36,123 nt of DNA from Acidobacteria bacterium UBA2990 (GTDB lineage Bacteria > Acidobacteriota > Vicinamibacteria > Vicinamibacterales > UBA8438): assembly GCA_002347025.1 (NCBI GenBank), contig DEAE01000014.1, positions 1-36,123 on the forward strand. The letters run 5' to 3'. Under the pieces are notes generated by a model. That model had not been told where the DNA came from. It saw only the letters and a list, made by a program, of their open reading frames with translations, and did no database searches. A program made the position numbers and the translations under genes. Below are positions 7,989 through 15,538 of the stretch, one piece after another; position 1 is the first letter of the stretch, and the number at the start of each line of letters is the position of its first letter.

Positions 7989-9650
7989 TCAATAAAATGA
8001 CCCATCGAAGCTATATGTTACGAAGGTCTTTCTATTCTTGTTTTGTGCGATTACTGGGTCAGTGTAGTAAGAGTCAGAGCTGCTATGAGAAGAAGATACT
8101 TCCTCGATCACGACTCCGTTCTGTGTTCGAAATGTATGTTTGACCTCACGGGCAACCGTGACCACATCGCCTGACGAATAGGTGTGGCTCTCGCCGTTGA
8201 GGGTCACTTCTACTGTTCCATATAAAACATGAAAGGTTTCTTCCTTAAGCTTGTGGTATTGCTCAGGATGCTGTTGGCCTGGGAGCAAGACAATCAATTT
8301 CTTGCAATATTCACGATTGACAACGGTGATCATGGTAAGGCCTGTCTGGTAAAAGTTCTCGATACCGTAATGGTGGGAAATTTCAAGGTCAGCGCGCCTT
8401 GGCACAACCGCACCACTTTTGTTTAGTAGTGTCCTGACTGAGCGGGCGATTTCGTAAATTTGCTCTCTATTGTTGGTGATTGCTACATTCTCGATTGTTA
8501 GTGCTCCATCGGAGATAAGTGGTTGCTCGGCTGTCACATCTGCGTATTTGGAGAAATCATTCGCTGAGAGCTGCCCTGGTTGGACAGGCATCGAGAAAAA
8601 CACTGCCGCTGGTTCAATTCTTTGTCCACTGCTCATGGCCTGTTTAGCGTAGGCACCCCGGCTTAGAGCACGCAGGCTGGCGACTTCCTGTTCACTCCCA
8701 AGATCACGCTGCTGGGTAGAGCCACATATCTCCCAGGTTGACGCTGCCGCCCTGACCCAAAGACCTACTTCGCGTGGAGTCGCCGAATAATTATTCAGGC
8801 TGTATTTGGATGTTGGTACCCCAACGTGTTTTTCAAACACGGTCGCACCTTTTGAAACGGCGAGGCGAATCGGTTCAAGAGCGTTGGGAGGCTCGTGGGT
8901 AGAGAAACCAATGTTAAGGTCAGGGTATCGCTTTCTAAGCACATCTATCTGTCCGAGTCGGAGTTTGTCTATCGGAGTTGGATATTCGGCGACGCAGTGC
9001 ATTAGGCTTAGTGAGCGGTTTCGATGGAGAAAAAAATTTACGACCTTATCAATATCCTCCAAGGTCGCACCAGCAGTTGAGGCCACTATTGGACCAGCAG
9101 TTAAAGAGATCCGTTCTAATAATGGCCAATCTGTGAATGAGCAGCTCGCTACCTTCAGTATGTCGAAACCGTGAGTTTCCAATAAGTCAACAGATCGCTC
9201 ATCAAAGGGTGTACACGCTGAGAGAAAGCCATGCGAAACGATGCTCTCTTTCAAGCAGAGGTAATCAGTCTCAGTCAAACGCGTCTCTTGAAAACGCTTA
9301 ACGTACTTCAGGTCAAGTCGATTCTGGAAGTTAGGATGGATAAACGTGTCTAGGTGTCGATACTGAAGCTTGACTGCAAAATGATAAGGAAGTCCAGCGA
9401 GTGCATCAGCGCATTCTTCGATGATTCGAAGGCCGTGGCTGACATCGCCCATGTGGTTGTTCGCCATTTCAAGAACAAAGAGTGGTGTTGGCAATTCACC
9501 AGGCCCTGATTGCGTCTCCATGAAAAAAGCTTCCTTCTCAAACCTTGTTTCTGGTGTGGTTCGGCTAAGAACTGTAATGTTGCTGTCGCCCTGATAATCA
9601 GATGCCAGCTCTTTATTGAACAAGACGCTGTAGTCTGACTGAAACGTCAA
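7989..9650 (-). CDS. NeuB-family synthase fused to SAF and C-terminal cupin domains
   Basis: A 553-residue protein. Residues 55-310 are the NeuB TIM barrel, which condenses PEP with an aldose: EMANNHMGD, KLQ, TPFDERSVDLL, and EKHVG at 273-277. His218 (LMHC) and His252 (STHE) match the two metal-ligand histidines of sialic acid synthases, but the usual G-x-SDH reads GFSTH. Residues about 330-400 are a SAF/antifreeze-like domain. Residues about 435-520 are a cupin with H461, H466, E470/E471 and H505 as candidate metal ligands. The start is TTG at 9650, supported by a full GGAGG at 5-base spacing. The first ~53 residues are an extension of no known family. No NeuA-type CMP-sugar synthetase is visible, so the product and its activation are unknown. 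Confidence 0.88.
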   Translation of the reverse strand: MTFQSDYSVLFNKELASDYQGDSNITVLSRTTPETRFEKEAFFMETQSGPGELPTPLFVLEMANNHMGDVSHGLRIIEECADALAGLPYHFAVKLQYRHLDTFIHPNFQNRLDLKYVKRFQETRLTETDYLCLKESIVSHGFLSACTPFDERSVDLLETHGFDILKVASCSFTDWPLLERISLTAGPIVASTAGATLEDIDKVVNFFLHRNRSLSLMHCVAEYPTPIDKLRLGQIDVLRKRYPDLNIGFSTHEPPNALEPIRLAVSKGATVFEKHVGVPTSKYSLNNYSATPREVGLWVRAAASTWEICGSTQQRDLGSEQEVASLRALSRGAYAKQAMSSGQRIEPAAVFFSMPVQPGQLSANDFSKYADVTAEQPLISDGALTIENVAITNNREQIYEIARSVRTLLNKSGAVVPRRADLEISHHYGIENFYQTGLTMITVVNREYCKKLIVLLPGQQHPEQYHKLKEETFHVLYGTVEVTLNGESHTYSSGDVVTVAREVKHTFRTQNGVVIEEVSSSHSSSDSYYTDPVIAQNKNRKTFVTYSFDGSFY

Positions 9651-9761
9651 TTTGACCTCCCTGTGAACCTTGAGGAGAGGCCTTCCCCGAAGAGCTGTCT
9701 CCCCACGTCATGACACCTGCTAGTCGATGACGGAACATATCCACAGCGAGCGAACCAAGAA

Positions 9762-9778
9762 AGGTCATGCTCTGACCT
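9762..9778 (-). terminator. Weak minus-strand terminator candidate
   Basis: On the minus strand AGGTCA, a 5-base loop and TGACCT form a 6-bp stem followed by TTTCTT. It lies downstream of the Nudix-like gene ending at 9890 and upstream of the NeuB start, so it could separate transcription units. The short stem makes this uncertain. Confidence 0.3.
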
Positions 9779-9889
9779 GAGTGATGGAAATCAACCTCAA
9801 ATTCTCAGACTTTCGCGAACCCTCATAAGAGGAACTTCTTGGAGGCTCAAGACACAGCTTTGACTGTCCATCATCGCGGCACTCCAAGA

Positions 9890-10525
9890 TCATTTGCATC
9901 CCTTCGGCATCTTTTGCTTGTAGGCGTCAAGCGCTGCAGGAATGATACTCCGACGGTGCGACGCTACGACCTTGAACTTGTCCGTATCGACAGGGAGTGG
10001 GTCGGCAGGATGCCATTCGCCGATTGGTGGTTGACTGCACGGAAACGCTAAGTAGACCTTGCATTCGTACCACCCGCGTAGGCCATTCGTTACATACACA
10101 TCATTGACGAATTCGTAGCGGGTTGGAACCTGAAATTCTCTCAAGGTGAGTCGCTCCAAAGCGGCTTGAGGTCCTGAATCTGATGGCCTAATGCCTTGAC
10201 CTGGACATGCCAGCTGCCCTCGATAACGTGGATCATCATGGGGCCTGGGTTGTAGCAGGACCTCGATTTGCCCGTGATCCAGGTTGGTTCGAAAGGAGAC
10301 CCCTTCAACCGCCAGATTGGTTGTGTGAGGAGTGAAGGCGTTATACATTTCGTCCTTCATGGGGCTCTTCGGATCCTTTAGGTCCAGGCACGTCGCAATA
10401 GCGAGCCTGGCTGCATCTTGATCGACGATGAGACCGTGTTCGGCCTCATCGTTTTGTAAAAGCTCAACTAGGAACTCTACCGTAGCCTTCAGCCGCGTCG
10501 TGTTGACCTTTGCCTTAAACTCCAC
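9890..10525 (-). CDS. Nudix-fold-like protein with degenerate Nudix box
   Basis: A 211-residue protein starting with GTG at 10525. Residues about 72-165 resemble a Nudix domain: EVLLQPRPHDDPRYRGQL leads into PGQGIRPSDS and AALERLTLREF, the spacing expected for the Nudix helix. The box itself (109-133) lacks the normal GG, the GET glutamate and the REUxEE glutamates, so classical Mg-pyrophosphohydrolysis is doubtful. The ERLT...E pattern recalls the altered box of GDP-mannose mannosyl hydrolases. The N-terminal ~70 residues are helical and unassigned. It starts 31 bp after the radical SAM stop and probably belongs to the same transcript. Function is unknown. Possible roles are nucleotide-sugar binding or a modified hydrolase. 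Confidence 0.7.
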   Translation of the reverse strand: MEFKAKVNTTRLKATVEFLVELLQNDEAEHGLIVDQDAARLAIATCLDLKDPKSPMKDEMYNAFTPHTTNLAVEGVSFRTNLDHGQIEVLLQPRPHDDPRYRGQLACPGQGIRPSDSGPQAALERLTLREFQVPTRYEFVNDVYVTNGLRGWYECKVYLAFPCSQPPIGEWHPADPLPVDTDKFKVVASHRRSIIPAALDAYKQKMPKGCK

Positions 10526-10556
10526 CGCTCTAAGATATCGTTGCTAGGTTGCTTGC

Positions 10557-11690
10557 TCACAATGATTCATTTAACCCAAAGCCTTTTTCGTATGGAACAG
10601 GGAGATAAGGGGTTTCTTTGAGATGGAGGGCAACCGCGTCATTGTGAAAAGTTATGAACTCCATGTTTTCGCCGATGATGCACTCGTCCCGATAAGGACC
10701 AAGCCACTTGTTTTTCATGCCTCGTTCAAGCACATCCCCAAGGGGTTCGTGCATGATGTTGCCGATGGATAGATCCATGTAGGGGCACGGCACGATTTCC
10801 CCGTCATGGTTGACAGTGTTAATGCCCTTGACCGTAATGCACTTCCCAGGGGACCCGTAAGACGGGCTCATGTGTGTAAAGATATTGAACTCGTCTTCAA
10901 GAGCTTTTAGCCGGTCGACATCACGCTTCGTGACAACCCACTCTTCATGTTCGCGCGCGCTGCCAACCGGTTTGGCTAGGGTCACATATAGTGGCACGTC
11001 GTTGTCCTTGCAGTAGTTCGTGAAGTCGGAAAATTCCTGAGAGAAGACCCGATCCTTTACGATGCATGTTGACAAGAGCAACTCAAGACCAGCGCGTTTC
11101 GAGGCTGTGATGGCCTTCATGACCCGCTTATAGGAACCCGGCTTGTTTCGCCATGCGTCATGCTCGGCTTCCACAAAACTATCGAGTGAGATTTGTGCTT
11201 TGTAGCCTCCAATATCTGCAAACCATCGAGCTCGTTCTTCGTCGAATGTCCAGCCATTCGTATCCAGAATGACAAGGTGTTTATATGGGTCAACCGCCTC
11301 GATGAGCTCGTCAAGATTCTTCATGATCAGTGCTTCGCCGCCTGTCAGGACAAAGCGGAAGATGCCGTATTCGTCAGCCTGGCGAGATAGCTCGGCGTAG
11401 TCTGAAATTTCCATCTGCTTGCGCGGATCAATGTTGCCCGTTCGAGCCTTTAGGTCTCGACTCATGTACGGCTCTTCACAACAGTGCTCGCACTTGAAGT
11501 TACACAGTGACCTGTTGATCTTAAGTCGCAGGATCGGACTAATGACGCCCTCCAGCGAATTGCGGTGAAAAGCTTGGATTTTTTCGTGGACACGTGGGCG
11601 TTGCTTGCTCTGATCTTGTCTCTTGCGGCTCTCATCCGAGCGGAGAATGACTGTTTGGCCTTCTTCTGGAAAGGTTGTCAGTGTTTTCAT
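10557..11690 (-). CDS. Radical SAM protein with SPASM-like C-terminus
   Basis: A 377-residue protein. The canonical 4Fe-4S motif CNFKCEHC is at residues 63-70 (Cys63, Cys67, Cys70), preceded by LRLKINRSL. LTGGEAL is the GGE motif for SAM binding, and the LDTNGW and SLDSF strands of the partial TIM barrel follow. The C-terminal third carries GKCITVKG, DGEIVPCPYM, SIGNIMHEPL and RDEC, resembling a SPASM/twitch region that binds auxiliary clusters, although the cysteine spacing is not a perfect match. The start ATG has AGGTGA upstream. It follows the unknown 275-residue protein by 18 bp and precedes the Nudix-like gene by 31 bp, suggesting one three-gene unit. The reaction is unknown. In a sugar locus, candidates are sugar dehydration, oxidation or epimerisation. 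Peptide modification is also possible. Confidence 0.9.
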   Translation of the reverse strand: MKTLTTFPEEGQTVILRSDESRKRQDQSKQRPRVHEKIQAFHRNSLEGVISPILRLKINRSLCNFKCEHCCEEPYMSRDLKARTGNIDPRKQMEISDYAELSRQADEYGIFRFVLTGGEALIMKNLDELIEAVDPYKHLVILDTNGWTFDEERARWFADIGGYKAQISLDSFVEAEHDAWRNKPGSYKRVMKAITASKRAGLELLLSTCIVKDRVFSQEFSDFTNYCKDNDVPLYVTLAKPVGSAREHEEWVVTKRDVDRLKALEDEFNIFTHMSPSYGSPGKCITVKGINTVNHDGEIVPCPYMDLSIGNIMHEPLGDVLERGMKNKWLGPYRDECIIGENMEFITFHNDAVALHLKETPYLPVPYEKGFGLNESL

Positions 11691-11708
11691 GAATCACCTG
11701 TATATAGG

Positions 11709-12536
11709 TCACCTTATGACCGTAAACAATGTTAGGCCACCGGTCCACTGCTCTGAGACCTGCGTAATACCTGGCACAAGCATTTGACTCAACAGCCAAA
11801 ATTCCAGACTCAGGCCATAGGCCTTGAAACACAGAATCAGTCGCTTGTCTATATGTTCGAAGGCAGAGAGGCAGAGCACCGGTGGATAGGCCTCGGTATT
11901 TGCCAGCAAATCCGGCGAACCTATCAGCGCTGCTGCGGCTTCAAAGCCCCCACTCAGTACGAGCGCCTCTGGCATGGGCAGGGTCAGCATTTGGCTGCGC
12001 TGAGAGGCGGTGTCGTACTCTTGGAGCGCAGCGGGAAAATACCACCCGACAATGACGCCCTCTCGTCGCGCGCTCAGAAACTTCTCGTATCGTGCTCCTT
12101 CGGCGAGTGTCAGTGCTCCGTGCAGCGAGGGTTTTTTACCCTGTAAGCTTCTTTTGAAGTGATATTGAGGAAACATTTCTGTGAAGGAGTTTTCAACAGC
12201 CGCCAACCAGTGCTGTTCAAATTCTTCTCCCAAGTCCATATGGTCGACACACTTTGGGCAAATGAAAGGGACGTGGGCACCCTTGTAGATATCTCTGATG
12301 GAGGCATCTTCTCTCGCCGCCTTCATTAGATCGCGGCATGTGGACTCAAACTGGTGAGCGGAAATGCTTTCGGTTACGCCTGCATGTTTGTTCATCCTTC
12401 GCAGCACTGTGTCGAATTGGATGTCTGGCTGGTTCAACTGATAGTAACGGCGCGAGTCTTTGTTAAAGACGCGCATTCCTTTAAAGGGGATGCGCCGACC
12501 ATGTTCATCAAACAGAGTATCGCTCGTGGTTTTCAT
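11709..12536 (-). CDS. Unrecognised protein upstream of the radical SAM gene
   Basis: A 275-residue protein that I cannot place in a family. It opens MKTTSDTLFDEHGRRIPFKG, has one CxxC (Cys93-Pro-Lys-Cys96, in FICPKCVDHMDLGEEF), a region with aromatic and basic residues (FPQYHFKRSL) around 122-131, and several hydrophobic stretches in the C-terminal half (LVLSGGFEAAAALIGS; LCFKAYGLSLEFWLLSQ) that read as buried helices more than clean membrane spans. No signal peptide. The 18 bp gap to the radical SAM gene argues for co-translation and a joint role, possibly as a substrate-binding or maturation partner. No Shine-Dalgarno is evident before the ATG at 12536. Confidence 0.75.
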   Translation of the reverse strand: MKTTSDTLFDEHGRRIPFKGMRVFNKDSRRYYQLNQPDIQFDTVLRRMNKHAGVTESISAHQFESTCRDLMKAAREDASIRDIYKGAHVPFICPKCVDHMDLGEEFEQHWLAAVENSFTEMFPQYHFKRSLQGKKPSLHGALTLAEGARYEKFLSARREGVIVGWYFPAALQEYDTASQRSQMLTLPMPEALVLSGGFEAAAALIGSPDLLANTEAYPPVLCLSAFEHIDKRLILCFKAYGLSLEFWLLSQMLVPGITQVSEQWTGGLTLFTVIR

Positions 12537-12925
12537 CTTGTTGTCGTTCTGAGCCAGGACCCTAGGAAACCAAGTAATCGAAGCACAATCCTAGCGTTTC
12601 TGGCATTGACCCTACCAATGATTCTCTGCGGTCTCACAAAATCAATGCAGTAGGTTTGGTGCACTTTTCAGCATAACCGTACAAAGCTTACAAGCTATCT
12701 AACTAGAGCCCAATATGACCACGCCAATATGGTCGTTATGTTGTGCGATGAGAAGCTTTCCTGGGACGAACCTGAATTCCGGACACCGCCTTGATGATTG
12801 CCCTTGCGATGGGGGCGCCAAGAGGAAGTCGCCTAGTAACAACCCGCCATAATAAGAGAGAGTCGCACACTTGCTGGAGACTGGCAAGGCCTCTCGATCC
12901 TGGGAATGCAGCTAAGACTGGATCT
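12537..12925. other. Non-coding gap inside the sugar locus
   Basis: Nearly 390 bp with no convincing gene, between the end of the aldo/keto reductase and the unknown protein. A 62-codon minus-strand frame (12699-12887) has no ribosome site or recognisable content. This is the longest gap in the minus-strand array, so a promoter for the unknown/radical SAM/Nudix unit probably lies here. Confidence 0.45.
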
Positions 12926-13885
12926 TCACAACGGGTCTACGGCAGAAACGCTCGGCGCGGATTTAGCGATAACCTCGACGGCATTGAGTACGCTCCTGGG
13001 CAACAGAGTTACTTTGGTGCTTGCCTCGATCTGAGAGACGTTTCGCGCACCGACGATGACACTCGTGATCTCGTTACGTCGGAGACACCAGCCGAGCGCG
13101 ATCTGACTTGGCGTTAGATTGGCATCCTTAGCGATGTTCACGAGCTCCTTGACAGCCATGGTGCATTGCGGCTCGAAGTACCGTCGAATCAGTCCGTAGA
13201 GTTTGTCGTCAGCCCCACGCGAGTTCGCTGGCAGTCCCTTGAGATATTTACCGGTCAATACACCCTGTGCAAGAGGGCTCCACACGACAACACCGAGCCT
13301 CTCTTTGGTGCACGTGCTGAGCACGTCCTTCTCAATGTGGCGGTCAAAGATGTTGTATGGTGGCTGTTCGACGACTGGCTTGTGGCGGGTAGCGAGTCGG
13401 CACGCGTGGGCTATCTGTTTTGCCGTCCAGCACGACACACCCCAATACAAGATCCGGCCGCGCATGACCAGATCTTCCATGGCTGTCACGGTTTCTTCAA
13501 GCGGCACCTCCGTGTCAAAGCGATGACAGTACAGTATGTCAAGGTAGTCTGTCTCGAGGCGCCTGAGCGACGCATCTACAGTCTCGTGGATATGTTTGCG
13601 GGAAAGGCCCTTATCGTTCGGGCCGGCACCCGTTGGCCAGAACACCTTGGAAGCGAGAACATAACTGCTGCGGCGAATATCTCCGAGAATCTCGCCGAGG
13701 ACGGTTTCAGCCGTGCCATTTCCATAAATGTCGGCTGTATCGATGTGATTGATGCCTAGGTCGAGGGCACGGTGAACCACATCGCTGACCGTATGTTTCT
13801 CAAGGCTATTACCAAATGCAAGCCAACTGCCGAGCGACACTTCAGAGAGTTTTAGGCCGGTTCGACCCAGCGTGCGGTAGCGCAT
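12926..13885 (-). CDS. Aldo/keto reductase, probable keto-sugar reductase
   Basis: A 319-residue NADPH-dependent oxidoreductase of the AKR (beta/alpha)8 fold, related to the potassium-channel-beta-like group. The catalytic tetrad is present: Asp49 and Tyr54 in HIDTADIYGNG, Lys80 in VLASKVF, His121 in LYCHRFD. The C-terminal cofactor segment reads SVIVGARNVSQIEA. The ATG at 13885 is supported by GAGGT upstream. An open extension of 24 codons overlaps the previous gene and is rejected. It starts 7 bp after the SDR gene stop, so the two are translationally close. AKRs in deoxysugar loci reduce 3-keto or 4-keto intermediates. That is the likely job here, but the position reduced cannot be read from sequence. 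Confidence 0.9.
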   Translation of the reverse strand: MRYRTLGRTGLKLSEVSLGSWLAFGNSLEKHTVSDVVHRALDLGINHIDTADIYGNGTAETVLGEILGDIRRSSYVLASKVFWPTGAGPNDKGLSRKHIHETVDASLRRLETDYLDILYCHRFDTEVPLEETVTAMEDLVMRGRILYWGVSCWTAKQIAHACRLATRHKPVVEQPPYNIFDRHIEKDVLSTCTKERLGVVVWSPLAQGVLTGKYLKGLPANSRGADDKLYGLIRRYFEPQCTMAVKELVNIAKDANLTPSQIALGWCLRRNEITSVIVGARNVSQIEASTKVTLLPRSVLNAVEVIAKSAPSVSAVDPL

Positions 13886-13892
13886 TGATCGG

Positions 13893-14990
13893 CTACCTCG
13901 ACACCGCAGTGTCAGACCGGACCGCCGTATACCAGTCGAGCGTTTGCTCAATTGCATGCGGCAAGTCCATGCTTTCTCTTAATCCCAATTCGACCTGTGC
14001 GCGTTGCGTTGACGGAACGTAGCGTTCTGCTGGTCCCTTGGTTGTGCGCGGCCGTCTAATTTCAACGTCCACCTTCGGTGACACAGCTCCTGAGACGAGT
14101 GTTGCCAGTTCGCCAATCGTCACACCGTTTTCTGACCCAACATTGTAAGCGCGGCACGATTGGCCCCGAACCAAGATGGTCCACAACCACGTGGCTAAGT
14201 CCGAAGCATACAAATATGAGCGATAAGGGCTCCCATCCCCGTGCGCCTGTATCCGCTGGCCTTGGAGCGCGTTCCGAATAAAGCTTCCGATTGCGTAATG
14301 AAAATCCAACTGTAGATACGGTCCAACGAACGAGAAGCAACGCGCAATCTTCGGTTCGAGCCCATACTGGGCCGCGTAGAGCGCGCACAACATTTCAGAG
14401 GCGCGTTTGCCTTCTCCATTGACCCATTTTGGGTTCGTGGTTTCTGGTGAGCCCAAGTAGGTTTCAGCTATGTGCGTCAGCTCGGGAGGTTGTTTCCCAT
14501 AAACGGCACCGGAACTCGTCAGCAGTAATTTTCGTACGCCACTCTGGCGAGCAAACTCCAGTACGCGTTCTGTGCCTTTGACCATCGTGTCGAACTTTAG
14601 AAGAGGCTTGTCGTCGAGATCCTTTGTTGGCGCTTCCGTGGCTGCATGAATAACATGTGAGTAATGCCCGCTCGGAAAATCGAACGATCGGACATCCCCT
14701 TCTAAAAGTTCTACGGACGGGTGATTGGCCAGATACGGAAAGCGATTTCTGAAAGCGGCTGCGCGCCTTGTCAACACCACAGCGGAAGCACCGAGGGAGA
14801 GTTTTTGATTGGCCCAGATGAAACTTTCCAGCAGCCAACAACCCAGAAAGCCGGTTCCGCCGGTGACAAACAGACGTTGCCCTCTGAGTTCTTCCCACAG
14901 GCCTTCTGTCTGGACCAATACTTGATCTAGGTCTCTTGTAAGCGGGTGACCCCGGTGCAGGCTCCGCTCGAATTGTGATGATGGTCCCAC
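13893..14990 (-). CDS. NAD(P)-dependent SDR epimerase/dehydratase with Tyr-to-Asn change in the YxxxK motif
   Basis: I start this at GTG 14990, whose G is the last base of the Nudix gene's TAG stop, giving 365 residues. The family normally has the segment LWEELRGQRLFVTGGTGFLG near residue 35, and that is met from this start. The longer frame (to 15116) overlaps the Nudix gene. The Rossmann motif is GGTGFLG, followed by VIHAATEAP and the SSGAVYG serine segment. Where extended SDRs read YGEGK, this protein reads NGEGK (codon 14418-14420 is AAT), so the catalytic Tyr is replaced while Lys stays. Relatives in O-antigen loci are annotated as sugar 4,6-dehydratases or epimerases. The substitution makes normal catalysis questionable. 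The SYLYASDLATWLW C-terminal motif is intact. Confidence 0.85.
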   Translation of the reverse strand: MGPSSQFERSLHRGHPLTRDLDQVLVQTEGLWEELRGQRLFVTGGTGFLGCWLLESFIWANQKLSLGASAVVLTRRAAAFRNRFPYLANHPSVELLEGDVRSFDFPSGHYSHVIHAATEAPTKDLDDKPLLKFDTMVKGTERVLEFARQSGVRKLLLTSSGAVYGKQPPELTHIAETYLGSPETTNPKWVNGEGKRASEMLCALYAAQYGLEPKIARCFSFVGPYLQLDFHYAIGSFIRNALQGQRIQAHGDGSPYRSYLYASDLATWLWTILVRGQSCRAYNVGSENGVTIGELATLVSGAVSPKVDVEIRRPRTTKGPAERYVPSTQRAQVELGLRESMDLPHAIEQTLDWYTAVRSDTAVSR

Positions 14991-15538
14991 TAGCTGCCCA
15001 CTCCATCGATAAAATCTCGGTACATCTCGTGATCGGGAATCAAGTCTTCCGGACAGTATGCGTGCCACGCCCAGTTGCCAGGGCACGGACGACCCGTACC
15101 GGTGACTGCCTTCCAATTGTGCTTTCGTATCTCATCGGGCGGCTTTTGCAGTTGGCAATCGAACAACAGAGAAATGAAGTGCCCGCGGATCTTCCGCAAT
15201 GGTTGTATGACCTCGTTGATTGCCAACGGTTGGTGCATGAACGTTACCATTGCTCCAAGTTCCGTTTCTGCGACCGCGGAAATCCGGTCGGCCATTTGCT
15301 CTTTAAACCGCACAATTCCGCCAGGAATATGCCACCCGGGTGGGCCGATGTTATCTTCTCTCCATGTTAGCAGCGTATGGGCTTGGTCGTTTCGGATGAA
15401 CAGATCGACGTTGATCATCGGCGTGACCTTGCTGACAAACAGGAATAGTTCTTCCGGTAGTCCGAGTGAGGGATTTTCAATCCGCTGTTCAAGCGATTCA
15501 AGAATGACCTTTGTTGCTAGTCCCGTATCCTTACTCAT
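14990..15538 (-). CDS. Nudix protein, GDP-mannose mannosyl hydrolase-like
   Basis: A 182-residue protein whose ATG overlaps the stop of the C-methyltransferase gene (ATGA-type, 4 bp). Residues about 38-160 form the Nudix fold. The box at 73-95 reads GGIVRFKEQMADRIS then AVAETELG, the shortened variant seen in GDP-mannose mannosyl hydrolase (Gmm), where the first catalytic glutamate of REUxEE is missing. GPPGWHIPGG matches Gmm's G-WF-PGG region. Gmm hydrolyses GDP-hexoses to GDP and free sugar and is common in O-antigen and colanic acid loci. Here no GDP-sugar genes are visible, so the donor could be the CDP-sugar made next door. Confidence 0.85.
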   Translation of the reverse strand: MSKDTGLATKVILESLEQRIENPSLGLPEELFLFVSKVTPMINVDLFIRNDQAHTLLTWREDNIGPPGWHIPGGIVRFKEQMADRISAVAETELGAMVTFMHQPLAINEVIQPLRKIRGHFISLLFDCQLQKPPDEIRKHNWKAVTGTGRPCPGNWAWHAYCPEDLIPDHEMYRDFIDGVGS

